Under the pieces are notes generated by a model. The model did no database searches and was not told the origin of the DNA. It saw nothing but the letters and a program-made list of their open reading frames with translations. The translations under genes and the position numbers were made by a program. This document shows, in pieces, positions 43,322 through 50,841 of a stretch of 52,663 bases of DNA (position 1 is the stretch's first letter; each line of letters opens with the position of its first letter). Origin of the DNA: Ornithinibacillus halophilus (GTDB lineage Bacteria > Bacillota > Bacilli > Bacillales > Amphibacillaceae); NCBI RefSeq assembly GCF_900129485.1, contig NZ_FQVW01000019.1, positions 1 through 52,663 on the forward strand, read 5' to 3'.

Positions 43322-44314
43322 ATGAATGCAAAACGTTGGTTTGCACTGCTAATAGCAGTGGGATTATTTATAGTGTCTGTTGGGTTTCAGGTAGTAAGTA
43401 GTTTTGCTACAGCTAACTTTGATCAAATGTTTGCGATACCTGAAAATAAGTTTGAAGAAGAAGTTATTGAAAATGGAACAGGAGAAAAAATAGTGGTGCT
43501 CCACTTGAATGGTGTCATCCAAGATACAACACCAAGTACATTATTAAATACTACATCCTATAATCATAAACAATTTCTAGAAATGCTAGAAGAGGCCGGA
43601 AAAGATAGTAGTGTTGATGGAATAGTGTTAAGGGTGAATACACCAGGCGGTGGCGTTGTTGAAAGTGCTGAGATTCACGACAAAATTTTAGAAGTAAAAG
43701 CAGAATATGAAAAACCTATTTATGTATCAATGGGGAACACTGCAGCATCTGGTGGTTATTACATATCAGCACCTGTCGATAAAATTGTAGCCCACCCAGC
43801 TACATTAACTGGTTCTATTGGAGTCATTATGGAAGGATATGACTTGTCAGGTTTGACGGAAGATTTAGGCATTGAATTCAATACAATTAAAAGTGGGGAG
43901 TTCAAAGACATTATGTCTTTCTCACGTGAGATGACTGAAGAAGAACGTGAATTATTACAAGCGATGGTTGATGATATGTACGATGATTTTGTACAAGTAA
44001 TTGTAGATGGTAGAGGTATGTCTGAGGAAACCGTTCGAACATTAGGAGATGGTCGTGTCTATACAGGTTCACAAGCGAAAGAAAATAACTTAGTAGATGA
44101 GCTAGGTTCTTTGGATGACACGATTGAGATGATGGAAACCGATCAAGAATGGGATAATGTACAGGTTGTTCAGTATAATAGTCCATTTGGGTTCAACCAA
44201 TTCTTTGGCATAACTGCTCAAAATCTATTTGGAAAACAAACAGAAGTATTTGGTGTGATGGATTTCATCCGTGAAGCAAACGCACCACGTGCAATGTATT
44301 TATATTCTAACTAG
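43322..44314 (+). CDS. sppA: Signal peptide peptidase SppA
   Basis: A 330-residue membrane-bound serine protease. An N-terminal transmembrane helix (about 6-26) anchors it with the catalytic part outside. LRVNTPGGGVVES is the oxyanion/substrate loop, Ser143 in NTAASGGYYIS the nucleophile, and Lys195 in IKSGEFKDI the general base, close to Ser147/Lys199 of B. subtilis SppA. It degrades leftover signal peptides and helps resist some antimicrobial peptides. The next gene is a YteJ-like RDD protein, the same order as sppA-yteJ in B. subtilis. Confidence 0.95.
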   Translation: MNAKRWFALLIAVGLFIVSVGFQVVSSFATANFDQMFAIPENKFEEEVIENGTGEKIVVLHLNGVIQDTTPSTLLNTTSYNHKQFLEMLEEAGKDSSVDGIVLRVNTPGGGVVESAEIHDKILEVKAEYEKPIYVSMGNTAASGGYYISAPVDKIVAHPATLTGSIGVIMEGYDLSGLTEDLGIEFNTIKSGEFKDIMSFSREMTEEERELLQAMVDDMYDDFVQVIVDGRGMSEETVRTLGDGRVYTGSQAKENNLVDELGSLDDTIEMMETDQEWDNVQVVQYNSPFGFNQFFGITAQNLFGKQTEVFGVMDFIREANAPRAMYLYSN

Positions 44315-44328
44315 GGGAGGTGCCATAA

Positions 44329-44796
44329 ATGAGTGAAGATCAGGTTTCATATATGGAAGAAGAGACGCATCATGCACGGATATATGCAGGCTTTTGGATG
44401 CGATTTTGGGCATATATTATTGATTGGATTGTTGTATTTAGTGTTAGTGGCATCCTCCTAGTACCGTTCAAATTTTTGAATGACGGGATGGCCATTGAAG
44501 TAGGGCTTTGGACATTACAAGGTATTCTTGCAACAATCATTTTTTACCTTTATTTCTTATTAATGACCAAGTTTTTAGGACAAACGTTAGGTAAAATGAT
44601 ACTAGGGATACGAGTAGTAAGAGAAGATGAGCAACCACTTAGTTGGATGGACCTGCTATTTAGAGAAGTAGTGGGAAGATTCCTTCACCGCGTCTTTTGG
44701 TTTACATCCTTGCTTTATATCACAGTAGCATTTACAGGAGAAAAACAAGGTGTTCACGATATTGTTGCAAATACAAGAGTAGTATATGACAAGTAG
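44329..44796 (+). CDS. yteJ: RDD family membrane protein (YteJ-like)
   Basis: A 155-residue protein. YAGFWMRFWAYIIDWIVV is the RDD signature, with the conserved Arg and Asp. Three to four transmembrane helices follow, then GQTLGKMILGIRVV and DLLFREVVGRFLHR. In B. subtilis the sppA partner is SppI (YteJ), which inhibits SppA, so the same role is likely here. GGGGAGGTG precedes the ATG, 14 nt after sppA. Confidence 0.88.
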   Translation: MSEDQVSYMEEETHHARIYAGFWMRFWAYIIDWIVVFSVSGILLVPFKFLNDGMAIEVGLWTLQGILATIIFYLYFLLMTKFLGQTLGKMILGIRVVREDEQPLSWMDLLFREVVGRFLHRVFWFTSLLYITVAFTGEKQGVHDIVANTRVVYDK

Positions 44797-44828
44797 AACT
44801 GAGATATTAATGTCTCAGTTCTTTTATT
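44797..44828 (+). terminator. Intrinsic terminator after sppA-yteJ
   Basis: AACTGAGA (44797-44804) pairs with TCTCAGTT (44813-44820), followed by a T-rich tract. Confidence 0.85.
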
Positions 44829-44951
44829 TTGCCAATTTCATGTGAGAACAGTGATAAGTACTTGCTAATCCTATTTATCTGAATTAAAATAATAGATAGA
44901 AAATTCTTTATAAAGGACCATCAAAATACTTTTGGGGAGTGGGATTGGAGA

Positions 44952-46553
44952 ATGAACACAGATGCAAATGTACTTGGTGAATTAGAAAAAACGTTAAAAA
45001 GAGCAAGAAGGAACACAATGGGCGATCTTTTGCTTCGAACAAGAGAGAGAATGCCTGAAAAATTTGCGTTGGCTTATAAAAATCAACGTTTGAACTACGC
45101 TGAACTTGATGACCTAGTCAATCAAACAGCACATGTATTTGTTGATGCTGGCATGAGAAAAGGGGATATGATTACCGTCATGTCCAAAAATAGCTTAGAT
45201 TTTGTTATTGTTAATTTTGCTTTAGCCAGAATCGGTGCCGTTATGATTCCAATTAATTATTTGTTAAATGTAGAGGATGTAGCCTTTATTCTCGAACATG
45301 CAGAAGTGAATGGTTTTATTGCCTCCAAAGAATATGCCCCAGTCTTAGATGAATCAGCAGGTCGTTTAGACATTAGTTTTCGATATCTAATGGATATGAA
45401 TCCTTCAGAAGAAACTCCTAACAATCTTGCATCTTGGAAGCCATTACACTTGGAAAGACAGGGGCAATCAACCGACTTTGTTGATGCTGATATTGCTGAT
45501 GCTGATTTAGCACATGTGCTTTATACGAGTGGAACAGAATCACGACCAAAAGGTGTCATGCTCACACATAAGAGTATAGTGAGTGAATATATGAGTTGTA
45601 TTGTTGATGGAAGCATGCACGAAAAAGACGTATTAATTCATGCTTTGCCGCTCTATCATAGTGCACAGCTTCATTGCTTTTTAGGGCCAAGCATTTATCT
45701 CGGTTCAAGTGGTATTATCTTACCAGGAGCAACCCCTGAGGTAATTTTGGAAACGATTGAAAAAGAAGCCGCAACGCAATTATTCTGCCCACCTACTGTA
45801 TGGATAGCACTTCTTAGACATCCGGATTTTGACCGTAGAGATTTGTCTACGTTAGAAAAGTGTTATTATGGTGCTGCAATTATGCCAAGGGAAATTTTAA
45901 AGGAGTTATCAGAACGTCTACCAAATGCAAAGTTTTGGAACTTTTACGGCCAAACAGAAGTCGCACCTCTTGCGACAGCACTCCAGCCAGAAGACCAAAT
46001 GCGTAAACTTGGTGCTGCTGGTAAACCGACTTTGAATATGCAAACGAAAATAGTAGATGAAAATGATGTAGAAGTACCACGTGGTGAAGTAGGAGAAATT
46101 GTTCACCGGACACCTCATGCTATGAAAGGATATCTTCATGATCCAGATAAAACAGCCGAAGCTTTTAAAGGAGGATGGTTCCATAGTGGTGATTTAGGTG
46201 TGATGGATGAAGAAGGGTATATCACAATCATCGATCGGAAAAAAGATATGATCAACACAGGTGGAGTGAACGTTTCGAGTCGTGAAGTTGAGGAAACCAT
46301 TTACCAAATGGATGGCGTATCTGAAGTAGCTGTTATTAGCATCCCTGATAAATATTGGATTGAGGCAGTGACGGCAGTTATTGTTCCAAAGGAAGGTGTC
46401 ACTCTTTTGGAAGAAGAAGTCATTGCATTTTGTCGTGAACGGTTATCAAAGTTCAAAGTTCCAAAGTATGTTGACTTTACCGATTCTTTACCAAAGAACC
46501 CAAGTGGAAAGGTCCTAAAGAGATCATTACGAGATAAATATGAAGACGGGTAA
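44952..46553 (+). CDS. Acyl-CoA synthetase (AMP-forming)
   Basis: A 533-residue ANL-superfamily enzyme. The P-loop is YTSGTESRPKGVMLTH, slightly altered from TSGTTGxPKG. A5 is NFYGQTEVAP, and the core A7/A8 segments are WFHSGDLGVMDEEGYITI and DRKKDMINTGGVNVSS. The catalytic Lys is near the C-terminus in PKNPSGKVLKRSL. It activates a carboxylic acid, probably a medium or long fatty acid, to its CoA ester through an acyl-AMP. No beta-oxidation genes are adjacent. GGAGTGGGATTGGAG precedes the ATG. Confidence 0.93.
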   Translation: MNTDANVLGELEKTLKRARRNTMGDLLLRTRERMPEKFALAYKNQRLNYAELDDLVNQTAHVFVDAGMRKGDMITVMSKNSLDFVIVNFALARIGAVMIPINYLLNVEDVAFILEHAEVNGFIASKEYAPVLDESAGRLDISFRYLMDMNPSEETPNNLASWKPLHLERQGQSTDFVDADIADADLAHVLYTSGTESRPKGVMLTHKSIVSEYMSCIVDGSMHEKDVLIHALPLYHSAQLHCFLGPSIYLGSSGIILPGATPEVILETIEKEAATQLFCPPTVWIALLRHPDFDRRDLSTLEKCYYGAAIMPREILKELSERLPNAKFWNFYGQTEVAPLATALQPEDQMRKLGAAGKPTLNMQTKIVDENDVEVPRGEVGEIVHRTPHAMKGYLHDPDKTAEAFKGGWFHSGDLGVMDEEGYITIIDRKKDMINTGGVNVSSREVEETIYQMDGVSEVAVISIPDKYWIEAVTAVIVPKEGVTLLEEEVIAFCRERLSKFKVPKYVDFTDSLPKNPSGKVLKRSLRDKYEDG

Positions 46554-46564
46554 ACCATAAAGAG

Positions 46565-46600
46565 AAATCGCACAGCAATTTGCTGTGCGATTTTAAATTA
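46565..46600 (+). terminator. Bidirectional terminator
   Basis: AAATCGCACAGCAA (46565-46578) pairs with TTGCTGTGCGATTT (46580-46593), with a very short loop and T/A-rich flanks. It separates the ligase gene from the convergent TraB gene. Confidence 0.88.
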
Positions 46601-47845
46601 CAATACCTTTTCAACCTCGTATCCTTCATCTTCTAAAATCGAAATAATATGGGGCTCTAATAAGAAATGAAGACTACCAACAATGACAAAATACGTATCT
46701 CCATTATCTTCTTCTAAAAATTCCACAATCGATTCGGCCATTCCATAATTACGATTGTCATTTAAAGCTTCCATAAATAAGGCTTCATCTTCTGTCATCT
46801 CGACTCCTTCAACTGTTAGAGAATCTAGAAGCTCTTCAGCATTTCCTTCTTTATAAAGGTGAAGCATTTCTTTCATTTGTGCATCAAATTCGTCAATATC
46901 CACTAACGATTCTTCAAGCATTTGAACTTGATAATCCATCGTTGTATTTGCAAATAGGCCTAATTGTTCTTCTGGTGTCTCAAGTGCAATAATTTCCTTG
47001 TTATCTTCATCTGCTTTAGCTAGAAAATATTCATCAACACCAGCTGAATACCCCAGTTGCTGAATCATTAATTGTTGGATGGTTTGTGCAATAAACCATG
47101 GCTGGAGGTTTTCCATCATTTGTAGTGGCATATTAAATTCTTGCATGACAGTATCTAATTCCGTATATAACTCTGAAGAAAGATGGTCTCTTAAAGTAGT
47201 TCCATCGCTAAAGGTTGCTAACTCCATTGTCAGTCCCTGTAAAGCTAGCGGATTTATATTCGTTAAATCAATTTCAGGTACAACTACATCAGAATCAACA
47301 TAGGCTTGTTCTATAGCTTTATTTAGTGGAAATAAATCTTCTGTTGCCATATGAATCGTACCTTGTAAGTAGACAGTAGTGTCCCCGTTTTCAACTTTCC
47401 ATAAAAAGCCACCAGGACCATCTGGTTCTCCAACGACTTCTCTTACCAAAACTGAGGTAACTTCAACACCTTTTGCTGATAAGTTATCAAAAAAGGATTG
47501 ATGTTCTGATACAGATGGATTCCCTATAACATTAACGGATGTTAGATTTTCTAACTCCTCTAAAAGTGAAAAGTCTTCAATTTTATTGTTTTGTAAGTCT
47601 AAATTTTCTAATGCGTTAAAATGTTGTATTCCATCTAATTGTTGAATACTTTCATCAGCTAAATTTAATTCCTCAATTTCTTTAATTACATTTTCATTAA
47701 TTGGTTCATCGTCCTCAATGTTTAATTCGGTTCGAATAGCTTTCTCAAGATTTTCATCACTGATCGAAATACTTTCTTCTGATTGACAGGCAAATAGTAT
47801 TGAAGCTAAGAACATTAATATTACTGTGTTTAGTACCTTTTTCAT
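46598..47845 (-). CDS. LRR-TraB/GumN family lipoprotein
   Basis: A 415-residue predicted lipoprotein (lipobox LFAC, Cys20). Residues about 30-125 hold short leucine-rich repeats (LNLADESIQQLDGIQHFN, LENLDLQNNKIEDF, LLEELENLTSVNVIGNP). Residues about 145-415 are a TraB/GumN domain: LWKVENGDTTVYLQGTIHMATE at its start and the paired FVIVGSLHFL at its end, whose GTIH and GSLH histidines and other conserved residues are proposed metalloprotease ligands. It should face outside the membrane. The LRR part may select targets. GTAGGAG precedes the ATG. Confidence 0.88.
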   Translation of the reverse strand: MKKVLNTVILMFLASILFACQSEESISISDENLEKAIRTELNIEDDEPINENVIKEIEELNLADESIQQLDGIQHFNALENLDLQNNKIEDFSLLEELENLTSVNVIGNPSVSEHQSFFDNLSAKGVEVTSVLVREVVGEPDGPGGFLWKVENGDTTVYLQGTIHMATEDLFPLNKAIEQAYVDSDVVVPEIDLTNINPLALQGLTMELATFSDGTTLRDHLSSELYTELDTVMQEFNMPLQMMENLQPWFIAQTIQQLMIQQLGYSAGVDEYFLAKADEDNKEIIALETPEEQLGLFANTTMDYQVQMLEESLVDIDEFDAQMKEMLHLYKEGNAEELLDSLTVEGVEMTEDEALFMEALNDNRNYGMAESIVEFLEEDNGDTYFVIVGSLHFLLEPHIISILEDEGYEVEKVL

Positions 47846-47977
47846 TTCATCAACTCCTACAATGATTGTATAAGAATAGTGTTATCATTACAATTTTTTA
47901 CTGGCTGTATCTCATCATACGATAATGGATTGGATAAAACATGGTTAAAAGAAAATAATAAGATTGGAGGTGTAGTC

Positions 47978-48118
47978 ATGAGTGAAAAGAACAACCAGTG
48001 GAGTAAGAAGCGTGTAAATACGAGTGTCAACCCTCAAGGATTGACTGAGGATGCTGAAGACCATCGACCAAAATCTCAGTTAGAGCAACGTTCCAAAAAG
48101 AAAAATACGAAGATCTAA
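47978..48118 (+). CDS. Small hydrophilic protein, 46 residues
   Basis: A short, highly charged protein, MSEKNNQWSKKRVNTSVNP then GLTEDAEDHRPKSQLEQRSKKKNTKI, with no hydrophobic stretch. GGAGGTG lies seven bases before ATG 47978. The frame is open upstream to 47879, but without a start signal. It lies just ahead of the CsgA-like gene and ends 11 nt before it, so the two are probably co-expressed during sporulation. The composition resembles small spore proteins, but no family was recognised. Confidence 0.6.
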   Translation: MSEKNNQWSKKRVNTSVNPQGLTEDAEDHRPKSQLEQRSKKKNTKI

Positions 48119-48129
48119 TAAAGCAGGTG

Positions 48130-48384
48130 ATGACCATCGATAATACATTACTTTATTTACGAGAGTCGTTGTCCAATTATCTAGAGCATGATTTGTGCAA
48201 AGAAATATATAATAAAATGGAATCCAATCAGTATGAGAACGAAGAAGCATTTGTTAATGATTTGGATGATAAAGAACTTTCTTATTTAGAGTCCCTGGTT
48301 GAGAGGGAATTGAGTTATGCCAATAACGTAGGCGATGGAACTAGAATATATCAATTGAACGAAGTATATGAGTTACTTTTTTAG
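48130..48384 (+). CDS. csgA: CsgA-like sigma-G-dependent spore protein
   Basis: About 84 residues, acidic and helical: LLYLRESLSNYLEHDLCKEI, then FVNDLDDKELSYLESLVERE, then IYQLNEVYELL. Length and pattern agree with my recollection of B. subtilis CsgA, a forespore protein made under sigma-G. Its function is unknown. AGGTG overlaps the start region; ATG 48130 or GTG 48127 may be used. Expression in the forespore is inferred from the family, as no clear sigma-G promoter was identified. Confidence 0.6.
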   Translation: MTIDNTLLYLRESLSNYLEHDLCKEIYNKMESNQYENEEAFVNDLDDKELSYLESLVERELSYANNVGDGTRIYQLNEVYELLF

Positions 48385-48417
48385 GACTTAACGTTCATTC
48401 TAGTCAACTGGATGAAT

Positions 48418-48447
48418 TTGACATTGATTTTAAAAAGATTAGATAGT
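48418..48447 (+). promoter_or_regulatory. Candidate promoter of 6S RNA
   Basis: A perfect -35 box TTGACA at 48418-48423 is followed after 18 bases by GATAGT. TATATA at 48450-48455 is an alternative -10. Either would start an RNA just before the 6S-like stem at 48461. Confidence 0.4.
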
Positions 48448-48454
48448 AGTATAT

Positions 48455-48640
48455 AAATATAAGCTACGGTGTTCGTATTTAACTAAGTTTTAACCTCTAA
48501 TGAAAGAATAGGGAGTTTTACATCGGAACTCTAATGTCGAGCCGCCAAAGAGTGGAAGACAGGAAGGTTTCTGCAAACACCCACTTGGTGAAGTGGTGGT
48601 TTAAAACTTTTTATTGAGAGTACGGCATTTGTGGCTATGA
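48455..48640 (+). ncRNA. ssrS: 6S RNA (Bacillus type)
   Basis: A non-coding region of about 180 nt with the layout of 6S RNA. The ends pair (AGCTAC near 48462 with GTGGCT near 48635, plus CGTA with TACG) to make a long closing stem. The middle has conserved-looking blocks, TTTTACATCGGAACTC, AATGTCGAGCC, and GGTTTCTGCAAACACC with AAGTGGTGGTTTAAAACTT. This resembles the central bubble and flanks of Bacillus 6S RNAs from memory. 6S RNA mimics an open promoter and sequesters sigma-A RNA polymerase in stationary phase. A terminator follows at 48654. Confidence 0.75.
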
Positions 48641-48653
48641 ATAAGTTTATGGC

Positions 48654-48686
48654 AGACCAATTTCTTTTTAGAAGTTGGTCTTTTTA
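48654..48686 (+). terminator. Terminator after 6S RNA
   Basis: AGACCAA (48654-48660) pairs with TTGGTCT (48675-48681), extended by CTT/AAG inside, followed by TTTT. Confidence 0.85.
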
Positions 48687-48799
48687 GTTTGCTTAAAGAT
48701 AGTATGGATTTCAGGAATACTTAGATAAGAGTACTAACTCACCTGAGGTAGCAATAAGCTCTACTCCGAATCTCGATTTGGGCTGTAGAGTAGTTCGAT

Positions 48800-49915
48800 G
48801 TTGCCACAATTGTATCTTTCGATTACCTTATCACTCTCTTTAATCTTCGTAAGGGCATCGAGAGCGTCTATCGATTACTTTTTGACTTGTCTTTTCTTCA
48901 AAAGGGCATCGAGGACCCCTCTCGATAACGGAAGAGCACCTTTTCCTTAAACTACGGTCATCGATAGCCCTTCTCGATGACGGAAGAGTGCCTTTTCCTT
49001 AAGCTACCGTCATCGAGGACCCCTCTCGATGACGGAAGAACCCCAATTCCTTAAGCTACGGTCATCGATGCCCCCTCTCGATGACGGAAGAATGCCTTTT
49101 CCTTAAGCTAAGTTGATCGATAGCTTTTCTCGATGACGGAAGAACGCCTATTCCATACGCTACCGTAACCGATCCCCCCTTCTCGATGACGGAAGAACGC
49201 CTATTCCTTCCACTACGGTCATCGATGCCTCCTCTCGATGACGGAAGAACCTCTTTTTCTTACGCTACGGTCATCGATAGCCCTTCTCGATAACGGAAGA
49301 ACGCCTATTCCATACGCTACCGTAACCGATCCCCCCTTCTCGATGACGGAAGAACGCCAATTCCATACGCTACGGTCATCGAAGCCCTCTCTCGATGACG
49401 GAAGAACGCCAATTCCTTAAGCTACGGTCATCGATGCCTCCTCTCGATGACGGAAGAACGCCAATTCCTTAATCTACGGTCATCGATAGCCCTTCTCGAT
49501 GACGGAAGAACGCCTATTCCATAAGCTACGGTCATCGATAGCCCTTCTCGTTGACGGAAGAACGCCTATTTCTTATGCTACGGTCATCGATGCCACCTCT
49601 CGATGACGGAAGAGTGCCTTTTCCTTAAGCTACGGTCATCGATGCCCCCTCTCGATAACGGAAGAGCACCTATTCTTTCCGCTACAGTCATCGATGACCC
49701 TCTCTCGATAACGGAAGAACGCCAATTCCTTAAGCTACGGTCATCTATATCCACTCTAGATAACGGAAGAGCGCTAATTCCTTAAGCTACGGTCATCGAT
49801 AGCCCTTCTCGATGACGGAAGAACGCCAATTCCTTAAGCTAACGTCACCGATCCCCCCCTCTCGATTACGGAAGAACCCTAATTCCTTAATCTACGGTCA
49901 TCGAGGCCTCCCTTC
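48800..49915. repeat. Tandem array of 52-53 bp palindromic repeats
   Basis: Nineteen regular units (anchor CTCGAT at 48921, 48973, 49025 and so on to 49861) are spaced 52 or 53 bp apart, with two degenerate units upstream (about 48818 and 48870). The consensus unit is GTCATCGA, 9 nt, TCGATGAC, then GGAAGAACGCCAATTCC, then TTAAGCTAC. It therefore contains two inverted repeats: GTCATCGA/TCGATGAC and GGAA/TTCC. The period is not a multiple of three, so the open frames across it are not a repeated protein. Unit-to-unit differences are scattered rather than confined to spacers, so it is not a CRISPR. Between 48686 and 48800 only a CTCTAC/GTAGAG hairpin (48760-48789) was seen. Confidence 0.92.
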
Positions 49916-50014
49916 AATCAAAGTGATAAGTAAAAACACTCACTTTTGATTTAAAACTACTATTATCTATATTATTAAAGATATCGTATGATTTAAGTAG
50001 AAGGGGGAATTTTA

Positions 50015-50383
50015 ATGGAATTTCAATTTAGAAAGATCGATCATGTCCAATTATCGGCACCAATTGGAGGGGAAGAAGAAGCTAGGAGATTTTACTCTGG
50101 CATATTAGGATTAAAAGAAGTAGAAAAGCCCCAACCTTTACGAGATAGAGGTGGTGTGTGGTTTAATGCAGGGGACATAAATATCCATATAGGTGTGGAA
50201 GAGAATTTTATTCCTGCAAAAAAAGCACATCCTGCAATTGCTGTTCAAAATCTTACTGCAATGAAAAAGTATTTAGAAGAAAAGAATTATAACTACGAAA
50301 ATGATTATAATTTACCAGGGGCTAATCGTATATACGTACATGATTCTTTTGGTAATCGAATTGAGTTTTTGGAATGGATCTAA
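50015..50383 (+). CDS. VOC family protein (glyoxalase-like)
   Basis: A 122-residue vicinal oxygen chelate protein. The first unit starts FRKIDHVQLSAPIGGEEEARRFYSGILGL, with the metal His10. INIHIGVEENF and HPAIAVQNL give further candidate ligands, and the last strand is IYVHDSFGNRIEFLEW with Glu. The ligand pattern His/His/Glu suggests an active dioxygenase or isomerase-like metal site; the substrate is unknown. GAAGGGGGAA precedes the ATG. It directly follows the tandem-repeat array. Confidence 0.85.
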   Translation: MEFQFRKIDHVQLSAPIGGEEEARRFYSGILGLKEVEKPQPLRDRGGVWFNAGDINIHIGVEENFIPAKKAHPAIAVQNLTAMKKYLEEKNYNYENDYNLPGANRIYVHDSFGNRIEFLEWI

Positions 50384-50427
50384 GTAAATACGTCCATAAA
50401 CTGCAACAATCTCTAAGAACTACCATT

Positions 50428-50691
50428 TCACCGTTTATTTTTCCAGGTAATAAATAAAGCGATAATACCTAATATGATTCCAATACCGAATACGATGAAT
50501 TGGGAAGATAGACCATGCACAAGATATGCATTAATAGTGGATACAATAAATAAAACTGTCCAAAAACTTACTGCTATCAATTTGCGTGAACGGGCTGAAA
50601 TCTTTTTTGATAGGCTTGTAAAGGTTAGAGTTACCATCACGATGATTCCAATAATCAGAACTCCAAACCAAATCTCCTGAAAATAAGGCAT
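50428..50691 (-). CDS. Small three-helix membrane protein
   Basis: An 87-residue protein, MPYFQEIWFGVLIIGIIVM then three hydrophobic helices (about 7-27, 40-57, 62-82) with a basic connecting loop (KKISARSRKL) and a basic end (WKNKR). TTAGGAGTG is spaced for the ATG at 50691; the frame is open upstream but without a start signal. No family was recognised. It is divergent from the DHA2 exporter gene. Confidence 0.65.
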   Translation of the reverse strand: MPYFQEIWFGVLIIGIIVMVTLTFTSLSKKISARSRKLIAVSFWTVLFIVSTINAYLVHGLSSQFIVFGIGIILGIIALFITWKNKR

Positions 50692-50841
50692 CACTAACAC
50701 TCCTAACATAAAATATTTATTAACACCATTATAAATTAAATTTTCCGAAAATAAAATACAAAATTGTATATTAGTAAAGTAGAAAATGGTATAATGTAAA
50801 ATTGGAAGTAAACGAAAACAGCATCTGAGAGGGAGAAAGAA

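Noticed and set aside
49238-49785. Repeat-rich coding frames in the tandem array
   Set aside because: Open frames with LRSS-like peptides arise from the repeats, but the 52-bp period shifts the frame each unit, and there are no ribosome sites.
48690-49990. CRISPR array
   Set aside because: The units are continuous 52-53 bp repeats with scattered differences. There is no split into constant repeat and unique spacer, and no cas gene is nearby.
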